From the NCBI RefSeq assembly GCF_019578655.1, contig NC_063258.1, positions 19,410,802-19,474,801 on the forward strand: 64,000 bases of DNA, written 5' to 3'. This document shows positions 33,181 to 45,078 of this stretch, in pieces. How positions within the stretch are numbered: the stretch's first letter is position 1; the number at the start of each line of letters is the position of its first letter. The stretch is from Ricinus communis (lineage: Eukaryota > Streptophyta > Magnoliopsida > Malpighiales > Euphorbiaceae). The position numbers and the translations under genes were made by a program. The notes below the pieces were generated by a model. It was not told the DNA's origin and made no database searches. It saw only the letters and a program-made list of their open reading frames with translations.

Positions 33181-33600
33181 ACAAAAGGTTAAAATATTAA
33201 AGATTAAAGATAAAGTTTGGGGTGCCTCCCAAAAGCGCTTCTTTTTTATGTGATGAGTCTTCTTAGCTGGACTCATGGTGAAAGGCAAATGGGCGTGATC
33301 GACGACCATCCATCCTTCTTCCAAGCAAATGTCTTCAAGTATCCGCTTAGAGGGATAATCGTCAATTTCCTCTTCCCGACTATCAAGCAAGCTACCAATA
33401 TGATGGGCAAGACTCGCTCCTCGTATAATTGAACGTAGTCATGATAATCTAGGGGCTCTTCCAATTTGAAAGCTGGAGTTTCAACAATTGGAAGGATCGA
33501 TGGTTGGGCAATTTCTTTAGGAGTGTCGATGGTTTTCTTCAGTCCCTGGCTTGGTTCACTTGCTAGAAGAAACTCGAGCTCCTCCAAGACGTTCATCATT
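33181..33600 (-). pseudogene. Internal-deletion scrap of pol
   Basis: Minus-strand frame with LEELEFLLASEPSQGL and PAFKLEEPLDYHDYVQLYEERVLPIILVACL. This matches, loosely, the protease-to-RT linker of the fuller element (LLASEPSLSTDP, then LPVIIAADLTPEE). The next piece, KKKRFWEAPQTL (about 33215-33245), corresponds to the end of the polyprotein, so RT through integrase has been lost between the two. The deletion is shared by no other copy here. Confidence 0.65.
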
Positions 33601-33696
33601 GGATAACTCGTGCTTATCGTCCATCATCAAAGGGACTTGTGGAAAATCTACCAACAATTCCTCTAACTGCAACTCAGCATCATCAACTGTACATTC

Positions 33697-34449
33697 CTAT
33701 TGATAGTCTTTCAGAGGAATTATGCTCGCCTCTTCCTTTTCTGGTTCCATCTCCATGTTCAAGAAATTGTCCTGCACAGAAGCATCATCGTCAAACATAG
33801 TAGATAAACCAGAAAAATTCTCACCTGAACGCAAAGTGATGGCGCTCAAATGCTCCTCGGATTCAGTAGCGTTTAATGGAGTTCTCCATTGTTCTGCCGC
33901 TAGTAACTGAAAGATCAAGCCTACTTGATGCTCTATGTTCTTTATTGAGGCTTGTTGACCTTCAAGTACCCTCTCTATTTGTTGGAATCTTTCCTCAAGA
34001 CTTGTCATGAACCTCATCATCAGCTCCTCTGACACTAACTCTTCATCTTGAGTTGAAGGTGCAAGATTAGGCTGCTGATGTAGTTGCTGAATTCCTAGTG
34101 GTTCTTGGCCATCTAAGCTCCATCCAAAGGGTGAATGAGTGCTCCACTCTTGATTGTAGGTGCTTCCATACGAGTCCTTTGGCCAACTTCTCGTATAATT
34201 CACCTGTTCACAGTTATAAGAACAATGAGCAACATCACTATTCAATGGACAATCATTACACACATGTAAACCACAACAAAATTCACAAAAGACTCGAGAT
34301 GAAAGGATAGGAGAAGAGAGTTGATCGGTAGCCCTGCAAAACGATTCCACTCGAGCATCTAAAGATGCACGGGCATCCCAATTTTTAGCACTCTCTTAGT
34401 TCCTGATCCCATTTTCCAATGTGTCATACAAAGAGTTTGAATTTAGCAT
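33697..34449 (-). pseudogene. Shortened gag of the non-autonomous element
   Basis: ATG at 34449 (LNSNSLYDTLENGIRN) is followed by a stop, and the frame reopens to DARVESFCRATDQLSSP. The zinc-knuckle-like CEFCCGLHVCNDC has CX2CX3HX4C spacing. Further on are SEELMMRFMTSLEERFQQIERVL, NIEHQVGLIFQLL and AITLRSGENFSG. The large capsid domain is missing; the protein begins near the knuckle. The frame ends at a stop at 33697-33699. If expressed it would be an RNA-binding and coiled-coil piece, though I see no proof that it is made. Confidence 0.75.
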
Positions 34450-34624
34450 TGAACCTCCTTATCATTCACTATCTGAATCATAAACTTAAACTAAATAAAT
34501 ATGTACAAATAAAATAAAATAATTAAACAAATAAAAATAAAAATCATAAAATAATAAGAAAGAAAAGAAGAAAAAAAAATGGCTAAATTAACAAATAGTA
34601 AATTTCACTCTAGTTTTCAAACAT

Positions 34625-34642
34625 TCCCCGGCAACAACGCCA
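34625..34642 (-). other. Primer binding site, tRNA-Asp-like (Athila type)
   Basis: Minus strand TGGCGTTGTTGCCGGGGA, six bases from the 5' LTR. The site usual in Athila-like elements is TGGCGCCGTTGCCGGGGA, so two bases differ. It confirms orientation and family. Confidence 0.8.
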
Positions 34643-34648
34643 AAAACT

Positions 34649-36083
34649 TGATGGGCTCTTTATGCAACCTACACCTAAGGCAGTGAACCTACCGATGCAG
34701 TCTAGCACTAATGGCGAGTATCAAGGTCGTATTCCTCGGGAAAGTGAAAGCCTAGAGTTACTCCTTTGTTCTTTGTTATATTAACCTAAAATGGACAATG
34801 AATAAATTCTAAACTAACTATTAACTACAAGCTAAGTTCTGAGGGAGATGCAGGAGTAATTGATAAATGAAATAATCAAGACAAGAAGACAAACCCAAAA
34901 GGAATCTAAACTAGTTGGCAACCGAACAAAAGATAAAGGATCGGTGAGTCTAATTATGCTACCCGTGGATGAATTCTTAACCGAATTCAGTTTCTCTCTC
35001 GAGATAACCGAATTCCTAAACCTAATAACCTAAAGTTGGAATCTCTTCCTAACGATTGATTCTTAAATTAGCATTAAGCTTTAATCTGCCTCTATTAAGC
35101 TTTGTTAATTCTTAATCCGGCTAGTTAATTATCCTTATCTCCAAGCGATTATTAACCAGTTCTTGTTATTCAAAATTCCAATTGCCAAACGGATTTCTCA
35201 ATCTCATAAAGCAATCTAAACATCACAATTCACAACGTCTCATGAATAATGCATAATCTTATTAATACTGAAAACAAGAAGAATACAAAACCAACTCAAA
35301 TAATCCAACAATATAATATCAAGCCAACATAGTAAAGAAATCCCAATGGATTAAATCAGTCTAGCTAAACATGTTCATGTTTAAAACAATCTAGGAAATC
35401 AATTATAATGAAAGAATAATGAAAATAAAACATGTACACCCTTTTCTCTCGAATTGGATGAGCAGTCACCCAAATCCTGGATCTACACTTTGATTAATCT
35501 CCCAAACTGCCTCTTGAATTGCTTCCACTATGGTTTTGCACTCGGAACCTTGCGATTCCGGGATTCTTACTCCGCAACTCTCTCGCACTCAATCTTGCAG
35601 AACCGAACCGTGGGCTTTATGTCACTTCTTTTTTCCTCTCCCTTTTCTAAGAAAAATTCATTTTTCTTAAATATTTATCTCAGCACGGCCGAAGTCCAGG
35701 CCGTGCTGAAACTGTGGATCTCAAAAAGTAGGGTTTCACCACGGTCATGTTTCTCCCCGTGTTGGCCACCACGGGCCGTGCTGAAGGCTGTGGTGGCTAC
35801 AGAAACCGTGCTGAAATGGCACAATTGGGGATAGCCTCTTGATAATTCAGCACGGCCGGAGTCCAGGCTGTGCTCAACCCTCTAGGTGCTACTCCTCGCC
35901 CAATCTGATGGATTTTGGTCCGTAATCACACGTATGTCCCTCGATTACTGATGATGTCCTTTGAAAATGACCTGAAATGAGAAAGGAAACAAAAGACATG
36001 TGATTCTAGCATAAAACGGGATAATCATGCATAAAAAATGTAAACAATCGGGCATGAAAACATGTGTATTATGATGCTTATCA
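34649..36083 (-). repeat. 5' LTR of the non-autonomous element
   Basis: 1435 bp, TGATGGGCTC...GATGCTTATCA. TATA-like cttaaatattta near 35668; palindrome cluster 35683-35875. In the minus sense it would drive the element's transcript. Confidence 0.93.
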
Positions 36084-36523
36084 GTCTTCCTTCAGACCAT
36101 CTACTTCAGCTCCTTCTGGGTCTTCTTTAGTAGTTTTAGGAGTCTCCCCAGTTGAGTTTAGAGAGCTGCAGCTTAGAGTGCAGAGGTTGGCAGAGGAGCA
36201 GCAGCAGCATTTCAGAGCCAGATGATGGCTCAGTTTGAGAGGCAGAGGGCTATGCTTCAGGCCCTGATTGAGCAGGGAGGTAGGTTAGAGGCCTCTATGG
36301 CCAATGACATGTTTGATGATATTTTTGCTACAGACTTTGCACCTGCCTGTCCACAGAGCCAGGTTCCAGAACAGAGCCATTTTGACATGCCTCTAGCGGA
36401 TGATCTAGCTAGCCCTCCCTCTCCGACTGAGCACCCTTCAACACAGCAGCCTGACGAGCCTCCTATTGATGTTGCTCCTGCTGATCCACCAGCTCCTGCA
36501 TGTGACACTACTTCCGATCCTTA
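36084..36523 (+). pseudogene. Downstream ORF1, C-terminal part after the insertion
   Basis: Continues the interrupted ORF1: SFRPSTSAPSGSS, FRELQLRVQRLAEEQQQHFRAR, then (after a frame change near 36222) MMAQFERQRAMLQALIEQGGRLEASMAND, a coiled-coil-like segment, and a proline- and acid-rich tail (ADDLASPPSPTEHPS) ending at 36521. The corresponding tail at 20990-21253 has a similar coiled-coil then proline design. Confidence 0.75.
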
Positions 36524-38062
36524 GAGAGCAGCCACTCCTCCACCACAGACCAGCGAGCGCCCTGATATACCTGCTGATGCACCTCTTTTCACTCCGGAGC
36601 CATAATCAGGGCAGTATTAGTTTCTTTTTCCTTTCTCATTTCATATATTTTGTACACTGAGGACAGTGTGTCCTTCAAGTGTGGGGTGGTGATATCAATA
36701 TATACTTACTTTCATGTTCTATTATTTTGTATATGAAATTCAGATCCTTTTCTAGTGTATATATCGCATTTCATTTATTCCATCTCAGTTATTCGTTTAT
36801 TCTTTGTGCAATTTTTTAAAAAAAATTTGAAAATTTTTCACTTTGTTTCGATGCTCTTACTGTTGACTTACTTTTGAAATCCTGTTTATGTCGATGTAAT
36901 CAGGTAAAACCGATAGTGTTGAGTTTTGCGGAAGAGTGTAAGATAATTAGTTTGAGTTTTGCACTAAGTTGCTTTGGTTTATTTAATTCTGTTTTGATGA
37001 TTTTTTTTTGGAACCTACTCAAAAGCACACTTGTGAGAAATTGAGCCTAAATTGTAAGCATACACTTTATATGCTTTATTTCTTCTTGAGAGTGCCAATT
37101 ACTGTCTTTACTTTTAGAACTTGCTCGGTAATGCTTATGAGGGCCACAAGGAGAGTTTAACACTTTGGTATGATAGAGGCACTTAGGTTTTCATTCTAGC
37201 CAAATAGCCTTCATTCGTTTATTGATTCTATAGATAACCCCCTCTTTCACCATTTTCTATCATATTCCATTACCACTTAGTTTTATTCTGCTTTGGGTTA
37301 TGATTTTGCACATGAGTTGTTTTTATTGGGAATTTTTGTCTTGGGAATAGCTTTGGAATCTTGTAGCAGCTTACTTCAATCCAAAGAGAAATTCACTCTA
37401 TTATGTGAATGTTCTTCCCTTATGAAAAAAAAAAAGAAAAAAAAAGAAAAAAAAAGAAAGAAGAAAAATATATAAAAAGAAGAATAACAGGGAAAGGTGA
37501 TGAAAAGAAAGAAAGTAAGTGAGCTAAACATTTTGACTTGATTCCTATTTCCCACCCTGGACTACTATCCATTGTTTACCCCTTGTGATTATTATGACTT
37601 GGGTGCAGGTCATGTATTTCATTGCAGAACACCATAGGTTCAACTCTGACCAAATTTACCTACCCTTACCTAATCCCCATTACAACCTTTATAAAGACCT
37701 CTTGACATGGTTGTTCACTCTCCATAAGTGGTAGGAGTAGGATTTAAGAGCAAGCATATAGTAAGTAAGGAACTAGTTGATGCATTGAGCGATTAAACAC
37801 TTTGAGTGATTTAGAGTGAATCTAGTGAGGAGTTCGTCCTGAATAATTTCGTTGAGACAGTATTGTGTGAATTATTGGCATCTTGGTTGTGATACTTGAA
37901 TTGATTGCTTCTTTTCTTTTTGTTTGACTTACGCTTGTTAAGGATATGTGCAGGAGCTCTCTAGCTTGTCTATCAGTTTAAGTATTGTTCCTTAGTGGCT
38001 TATTTTCCTTATTTTACTTTTGATTGCTTAAGGACAAGCAATGAGCTAAGTGTGGGGTTATT
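36524..38062 (+). other. 3' non-coding region with conserved motif and PPT-like tract
   Basis: Motif CACTGAGGACAGTGTG / CAAGTGTGGGGTGG at 36654-36690. An A-rich tract lies at 37425-37475. The end (38033-38062) reads GGACAAGCAATGAGC then TAAGTGTGGGGTTATT, directly before the LTR. No gene seen; the short frame at 37293-37475 is chance. Confidence 0.75.
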
Positions 38063-39525
38063 TGATGTACGTAAAATACACACATCTAAATGGGGTTTTT
38101 AAGATTGATTTTATGGACATTTGGATGTGAATTGGTCTCAACACTCACCCTATATGTATGTTTGTGTGCATTAGGTCCAAAAGAAGTCAAAGAATGAAAA
38201 AGGAAAGAATTGGATATCAAAGCTGCCGAAACGAGCTAAGTACGAGCATGAGGAAGCTGAACAGGGCCGTGTTGGTCTCAACATTGGCCGTGTTCTCAAC
38301 ACGGTCACAAACACAGGCCATGTTACCAACACTGGGACCAAAACGGTCGTGGTGGACATCAAAGAAGAAGTAGATCTTATGAAGCACGGCCACAGAGAGT
38401 AACACGGCCAGGAACACCAGCCCGTGTCCTTAACACGGCCAGGGACACGGCCGTGTTGGAGGCGACATGGGGTATTAATTAAGAACAAAGAGAGAAAAAA
38501 ATGAAGGAGGCTAGGGTTAGAACATCCCAAAACCCTAATTTTTCTTTCTCTAAGGGTTTTCTGAGTTGAAACTAAGAGGAAAGGAGACTTGGATCAAGGT
38601 ATCAATTGGATTCCCTTCAAAGATTGAAGATTGGGCGAGGTTCGTCGATTGATTTTCAAATCGAGCAAGAGGAACAAGAATTGATTCAATTGGAGCAAAA
38701 GGATTTGGGGCTGTTTACTCTCATCCAAGTGTGTAATCGGGTTTTCTCTACCTTTGCTTATTGTTGTAATTAAATTCTTGTGTATTTTGAGAATGAACAT
38801 GATTAGCTAGATTGATTAAATCCATTGGGATTTCTTTACTATGTTGGCTTGATATTATATTGTTGGATTGTTTGAGTTGGTTTTGTATTCTTCTTGTTTT
38901 CAGTATTAATAAGATAATGCATTATTCATGAGCCGTTGTGAATTGTGATCTTTAAATTGCTTTATGAGATTGAGAAATCCGTTTGGCAATTGGAATTTTG
39001 AATAGCAAGAACTGGTTAATAATCGCTTAGAGATAAGGATAATTAACTAGCCGGATTAAGAATTAACAAAGCTTAATAGAGGCGGATTAAAGCTTAATGC
39101 TAATTTAAGAATCAATCGTTAGGAAGAGATTCCAACTTTAGGTTATTAGGTTTAGGAATTCAGTTATCTCGAGAGAGAAACCGAATTCGGTTAAGAATTC
39201 ATCCACGGGTAGCATAATTAGACTCGTCGATCCTCTATCTTTTGTTTGATTGCCAACTAGTTTAGATTTCCTTTGGGTTTATCTTCTTGTCTTGATTATT
39301 TCGTTTATCAATTACTCTTGCATCTCCCTTAAGACTTAGCTTGTAGCTATTAGTTAGTGTAGAAATTATTAATCGCTAATTTTAGGTTAATATAACAAAG
39401 AACAAAGGAGTAACTCTGGGCTTTAACTTTCCCGAGGAATACGACCTTGATACTCGCCATTAGTGCTAGACTGCATCGATAGGTACACTGTCTTAGATTG
39501 TAGCTAACACGAGTAGCACATATCA
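38063..39525 (+). repeat. 3' LTR (LTR-A family)
   Basis: 1463 bp, TGATGTACGTAAAATACACAC ... GAGTAGCACATATCA. Related to the reversed solo LTRs at 1447-2960 and 45681-47100. Palindrome cluster 38260-38460, here built from AACACGGCC and CCGTGTTG variants. Confidence 0.9.
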
Positions 39526-40084
39526 GTGACAAACTTCATTATTACATCCTCCAAGTTAGATTTTTTCTCGGCTGGTGGAGGAAGCTATGATGGTCCAGCC
39601 TGCTGCTGCTATTGTTGTGGCTGCTGATGCAGTCTTTGAAAGTCTGGTGGACCCTGGGTGTTGTTATTTCTCTAACCAAAGTTTGGATGATTTCATCAAC
39701 CGGGTTGTATGTATTGCTGTATGGGTTGTTCTGCTAGCTAGGTGCATTACCCATATAGTCTACCTATTTAAGATTAGCAGAAACAATAGAAGATGAAGAA
39801 TTAGAAGGTAAAGCAAACATACCTCCCGCATTACAGTTCACCTTATATGATCATATTGGGTGAATTGTGACCTTGTATGATGATGTCGGGTGAGCAACAG
39901 CCGCTTCATCATTGTACTTACTTATAGGCTAACTGGTGACACTTTGGCCAAGTATCGTACAAAGAGAATCCCGATAGCTAGAACTATTAAAGAAATGGCC
40001 ATAGGAATGGGGCATCATGATATCTTACAATGTCTCGCCCGAATGAATTAGTTGGTATTATAAATGTTAGAAAATGTGAACAAA
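39526..40084 (-). pseudogene. gag scrap of an Athila-like element
   Basis: Minus strand gives KSNLEDVIMKFVTS-like sequence at 39527-39570, then NNPYSNTYNP- and GGMFALPSN-like pieces to about 39835, with stops. The segment up to about 40050 resembles the gag start (SYRDSLYDTWPK). The 38063-39525 LTR ends at 39525 directly against it, so that element inserted into this gag. Confidence 0.65.
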
Positions 40085-41165
40085 AAGAGTAATAAAAAGT
40101 GAAAAGGATAGAGACACTTCCCAACTAGCAAGCAAAGTTCCCACTGATGGTATAGTTAGTGTAAGCGAGCTCTAAGATCACATCTTTAGAATAAAATCCA
40201 GTTAGAAAAGGAAATCTAATCAGAGATAAGCTGCACATGAGCATCATGGCATAGGCAAAAGGGTATGAGGAGGCAAGCCCTCCCATCTTCCGCATATCTT
40301 GCTCATCCGACATGGCATGAATCAACAAACCTGCACTCAAGAAGAGTAATGCTTTGAAAATGCGTGATTCATTATGTGATAGACGCTAACCGAATAGTTA
40401 GAGATGCCGCAAGCAAAGATCCTATAGCTTAATTAACTGCAAGTTGAATAATCTATAACCCTCTTTGGATTGTTTTGTAATATTCCAGTGGTTGCCACAA
40501 GGAATGACGTCATAGTTCCTGTAAAAGTAATACCAATCAAAGTCATAGGTGAGTATTCAAATAAAGGGGAGCACCTTGCTATCATGAAAACGCCAGCCGT
40601 TACCATAGTAGCTGCATGAATCAAAGCGGATTATAGAGTGGGACCCTCTATAGCATCGGGTGACCAAGTATGCGATCCTATTTGTGCAAATTTCCCAACA
40701 GCACCAATAAGACGTATAATACAAATAAGAGTTATGGCATTGAATCTCATATTGCAACAAATCCAAGAATTCTTGGGGCAGTAGCACGAGCAAAAATGGT
40801 TGAAAAGTCTACTGCTTGAAAGAGAGTAAAACGACCCGAAATCCCAAGAGCTAATTCAAAATCAACTACTTGATTGACAAGCATAGTTTTTATACCTGCT
40901 TTATCTGCTTGAAGTCGTGTAAACTAGAAATGAATTAACAAATATGAAGCAAGACCTACTCCTTCCCATCCTAGAAATAATTAAAGAGAGTTATCTCCAG
41001 TCACTAACATTGGCATAAAAAAAAGGTAAAAATGGATAAATAACACATAAATTGAGGGCTGTGCGGACCCTCAGACATATATGAAATGGAATAAAGATGG
41101 ACCAAGCTACTTATGAATGTAACCGCAATTAACGTCACTATGGTCAGGCTATCGAACACGGAGTT
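40085..41165 (-). pseudogene. nad5: Nuclear copy of mitochondrial nad5 exon 2
   Basis: Minus strand pieces: [29 protein letters not shown] (about 41150-41065), [20 protein letters not shown] (about 41030-40970), [49 protein letters not shown] (40624 on), [18 protein letters not shown], and [16 protein letters not shown] to [23 protein letters not shown] (40340-40125). NAD5 is the antiporter-like membrane subunit of respiratory complex I, encoded in plant mitochondria. At least three frameshifts and several stops are present, so it cannot be the working gene. Homology ends near 40085. Confidence 0.9.
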
Positions 41166-41970
41166 AGAAGTGAATTATGAGTCGGACCAATTTGCAAATC
41201 GAGCGAGCTCCCCTTGCATGCAATGATGTGGTGGTGAATCTCTCATTCTAATTTAGTGATCTTCGAACCGTACGGAAAGGTTTTCCATCACACAGCTCAC
41301 CAACATGATCTTCCGTGCGAACCGTTTGTCCGAACAGGCCTAAAAAAATAGGTATGATCTTGCTTCCCTTTGCCACTCAACTATATGGCATCTCAAGTGC
41401 TTAGGCCCCTTCTTCCCTTCCCTAATGAAAGAGTCCATCGCCTGCCTTAGTGGTCTTAGTGTGCAGGCCTACCTCTTTCTTTAGTAGGTGATTCACTACC
41501 AAAGCGAAGAAAAGGCTGGATGAAGAAAACGGGGTACTACGAGCCCTCTGCCCCACGCATCTAACCAGCTTGCATGGTTCACCGGTTCCATCGACTACAC
41601 CATCAAAGTGATTCAGTCGATACAGAGATGCGCTTGAAGTAGGGACAAGGCCCCACCATCGGGGCATAAGCGCCCTCTTAATAACAATTTGCAAGGTCAT
41701 GTCTTAGCCTTCCCTAACCAAGATCGCTCCCACACCTATAGCATCCGTGATCAGCCTACTCAATTGTGCATCGATCGAAAGGCAATGCAGTATAGCCCCC
41801 AACCAAGGGACTGATTACATCCAGTATGTCTCCCCTTATTCCTACCATGCTATGGTACCTCGGGATGGGTAGGAGCGGGTCGAGTCCATATCACTACGAA
41901 GCAACAGTCGCATCCGGATAATGATCTATCTACTCAACAATTCATCCGATGACTTCATGTTCGAGAAAGA
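41166..41970 (-). other. nad5 group II intron, degenerate nuclear copy
   Basis: Lies between exon-1-like and exon-2-like sequence, about 0.8 kb, close to the usual size of the first nad5 intron in flowering plants. Its presence shows the copy came from DNA and not from a spliced transcript. The exact splice borders are not certain within about ten bases. Confidence 0.75.
41264..41298 (-). ncRNA. Group II intron domain V
   Basis: Minus strand GAGCTGTGTGATGGAAAACC, continued by TTTCCGTACGGTTCG, forms the expected short hairpin, with GAGC...GTTC pairing. An AY-rich domain VI-like stretch follows before exon 2. Confidence 0.75.
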
Positions 41971-42142
41971 AGCCCCAAGAAGCATCAAACATTTTCGATA
42001 AGATCCATGGAGCAATTCTTAGATAGCAAGCACTAGCTCCTAGTGCTACTTTAAAAAGCAATCAAAGATAAGATCGAAGAGAATGAAACGCACGTATTGG
42101 TCATTATAGTGGTTCCTTCTGATCTTAGAAAAGTAAATACAT
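41971..42142 (-). pseudogene. nad5: Nuclear copy of mitochondrial nad5 exon 1
   Basis: Minus strand ATG at 42142 (MYLLF), a small internal deletion, then [45 protein letters not shown]. One frameshift near 42050. In plant mitochondria exon 1 is about 230 bp; this copy is shorter because of the deletion after the first codons. Sequence from 42143 to about 42425 looks like mitochondrial upstream DNA, but I cannot name it. Confidence 0.85.
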
Positions 42143-42436
42143 AAGTTCGAGTGTGATTAGAGAACCAAGAATTAGACAATAATAGAGCAGCTTGTGATTG
42201 AGTGATAGATTGATGGATATCGAGAGAACGCTCGACCGTGAGTCTGAAGGTGAAAGCAACCTAGCAAATTGGGGTCCAACTCTGTGAGCTCTTGGGGAAA
42301 GGTTTCTTGATCAACTATCTTACTTGAGGAAAGATAAAAACAACTTTTCTTTATATACATACACAATTATAAAAACAAAACTCACTTCGCTACGTTTCTC
42401 CGAGTGACTAATCAATTGGGGAATAGGGGCTTTTCA

Positions 42437-42755
42437 CAACGATTTATGCCAGCCCTATTGAAGCATTGAAAGATAAATTATAGGAAACTTTGTTAAAGGA
42501 GGCAGATAAAATTGATAAGCCTTGGCTGCTTGCAGGTGATCTCAACACTTATAAATCCCTAGATGATAAATGAGGAGGCTCAAGCAATGTCATGAGAAAA
42601 TGTTCTAAATTTGCTAGATGAATTGATGATTATGGGTTGATAGATTTGGGATTCACAGGCTCGAAATTCACATGATGGAAGGAAGTTGGTGGAAATCCAT
42701 ATATGAAGGTGCGGTTGGATAGAGCCTTGGCTAATGCTGAATGAAATCCAATTTC
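42437..42755 (+). pseudogene. LINE endonuclease fragment
   Basis: Reads YASPIEALKDKL, EADKIDKPWLLAGDLNTYKS, GGSSNVMRKCSKF, DDYGLIDLGFTGSKFT, and MKVRLDRALANAE, with stops in place of several residues. These match the apurinic-type endonuclease of plant L1-like LINEs (GDFN, LIDLGF and RLDRALAN blocks). Roughly 105 codons survive. Both ends are cut, by NUMT-like sequence on the left and an Athila-like 3' region on the right. Confidence 0.8.
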
Positions 42756-45078
42756 ATTGTGATTCACCTTTGACACTCACTCTATCACTTCCATTCATTT
42801 TACCATTCTTTCTACCGTTGTTGCTGGAAATTATATAAGTTTATGCTGCATTTCATTTTGGATCAAATTGCATTCTTTTTATATATAATCACTAAGTTGC
42901 TAGATTTTTCATAGATGCTCCCTTCAATCCAAAATTGGATATTCATTCTTATTGCTTATGTCAATAACCACAACAACTCCTACATAAGCTGCTGTAATAT
43001 ATATACATAGTATATATCAAAAACAAGAAAAAAAAAAGAAAAAAGAGAGAATTTAGCATTCCCTTAGTTCGTTTCAAGCTCATCTTATTGTTGGAGGAAC
43101 TTAGTGTTCAGTTTTGGTACAACATTTGATCCTTGGTTATTTTCTTGCATTACCTGCATAATTTTCCAACAACTTTTAGCCTACTTTCCATATTTCTCCG
43201 TAGCTTACCTTAACCCCATTACAACTTGGCTCAAGACCCTTTGATCATGATTATTGATTATTTCACAGTAGTGGAGATTGGATCTATAAGCAAGCTTATC
43301 GTAAGTACTTTTTTCTGTGAGGCATGTTTATGTAGGAGTTGCTTAGCGATCCTCTTTCACCAATATACACTTATGTGTTCTCGAGTGACATCTTGTGAGG
43401 CATGTTTCTCAATTTCTCAGTTTGAATGGTTTATCATTTTAATTTTAGCAGTTTTATTAGTTTTGTTCTCTCTCTTAAGAATTTAGAGATTTAGGGATTT
43501 TATGGAAATTCATTATGGAGTTTTAAGATTTGTTTTGAGCTAACTTTCTGTGAAGTATTTGATCGAGTTATTTGGTATTTGTTTAAGGAGTGAATTGTTG
43601 ATTGCTTGAGGACAAGCAAAAGCTTAAGTGAAGGGTGATTTGATAGGCATCATACTACACATGTTTTCATGCCCAATTGTTTACATTTTTATGTATGATT
43701 ATCCGGTCTTATGCTAGAATCACCTGTCTTTTGTTTCCTTTCTCGTTTCAGGTCATTTTCGAAGGACACTATCAACAATCGAGGGAAATACGCGTGATTA
43801 CCGACCAAAATCCATCAAATTAGGCGAGGACTAGCACCCCGAGGGTTGAGCACGGCCTGGACTCCGGCTGTGTTGAATTGCCAACTAGCTGCATTCCAAG
43901 AGTGCCTTCTAGCACGATTTCTGTAGCCACCACGGCCTCCACCATGGCCTGGAAGAGGTCAACACAATGAAACCCTAGGGATCGGCCGCGGCTGGACTCA
44001 CTTCGTCTTTGACCGGCCTGAGCTTACCACGGTAGTCTTGAAGAGAGTATATAAGCAAAAGTTCAATTTTCTTAGAGGAGGCTCGATTTCTCTGACCTAA
44101 TTCCAATATACACTCAATTCACTTGTTTTCTAGACCTCAATTGTCTACTTTAGGAGATGAAATTCATCAATTAAGGGAGGATTACACTTGTTTCCAACAT
44201 CGATTCGAGGACAAAACAATATTTGGGAGCATTCAAGAGGCAATTTAGGGTTTGATCTTTTGGATTGGAAAATTAGGGTTTCTCATCCAACTTGAAAGAG
44301 AAAGGTGTACATGTCTTCAATTTTCTTTTCCTTATTTGTTCCTTATTTTGCTTTAACTATGAACATGAGAGTAGCTAGATCTTTTAAAACCATTGGGGTC
44401 TTTATTGTGATGGATTGTGCTTAGTTATTAGATTTGTAATTGTCATTCTTATAATCTTTTTCTATTCAGTAATAAAGTTTGATTCAGTTAATTTAAGACG
44501 TTGAATTAATTGTCTTTTGTGTTGTTTCTTGACATTGAGAAATGCTTGTTATAACTGGAAATTGAATAGTAAGAACTGGTAGTTAACACTTAGAGATAAG
44601 GTTAATTCACTCGTTGGATTAAGAATTAACAAGTCTTAATAGATCTAAATCACGCTTCATGCTAATTTGTAGTAATCTAATAGGAAGATATTCCATTAGG
44701 TTAGTGCAGATTTAGGAACTGGGTGAGCTCGAGAGAGGAGCCGAGTTCGATTCAGGATTTAGGCATGGGCAGCAAGATTGGTAACTTATAAAATCAACCT
44801 TAGAATTCCATTACTTAGGTCCCCTTTGGGTTTGCTTCTTTTGTTGTGGTCCCCTTTGGGTTTGCTTCTTCAGTTGCTATTTATTCCTTTATTTGCATTC
44901 ATAATCATTAGTTAATTAATTTAGACTTCTCACACTCTATTTCAGACTAGATAACATAGTGAACAGTAGTAACTCTAGGTTCATCCGATCTCTAGGGATA
45001 TGACCTTGATACTTACTAGTGTTAGGCCGCATCAATAGGTTCACTACCTTAGGTGTAGGTTGCATAGGTAGCCCATCA
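42756..45078 (+). mobile_element. 3' end of an Athila-like element with LTR
   Basis: 42756-43640 matches the 3' non-coding region at 4930-5752, and 43641-45078 is the LTR. All coding parts are absent. The right border is the LTR end against atp6-type DNA at 45079. Confidence 0.85.
43641..45078 (+). repeat. LTR (LTR-B family)
   Basis: 1438 bp, TGATAGGCATCATACTACAC ... GGTAGCCCATCA, preceded by AAGCTTAAGTGAAGGGTGATT as polypurine-type tract. Palindrome cluster 43850-44030, TATA-like gtatataagc at 44047. A 30-bp tandem duplication (GTCCCCTTTGGGTTTGCTTC) is at 44819-44870. Confidence 0.9.

Larger units (their letters stand above)
29909..36083 (-). mobile_element. Complete non-autonomous Athila-like LTR element, TSD GTCTT
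   Basis: 6175 bp with two LTRs (29909-31380 and 34649-36083), flanked by GTCTT at 29904-29908 and 36084-36088. Minus orientation: primer site next to the right LTR, a shortened gag (34449-33697), a scrap of pre-RT pol (33600-33273), a short polyprotein-end remnant, a non-coding 3' region, and a G-rich tract next to the left LTR. No RT, RNase H, integrase or ORF1. It therefore moved using proteins from a related element. By eye the LTRs are very similar, so this is the youngest insertion in the window. Confidence 0.93.
29066..39525 (+). mobile_element. Athila-like element 3' half (ORF1 to 3' LTR), interrupted
   Basis: ORF1 starts in the decayed 29066-29140 stretch and runs to 29908. A complete minus-strand element (29909-36083) interrupts it, and ORF1 resumes at 36084. 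A 3' non-coding region (36603-38062) and an LTR (38063-39525) follow. Gag and pol are missing upstream. After removal of the insert and one GTCTT, the flanks join smoothly. Confidence 0.85.
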
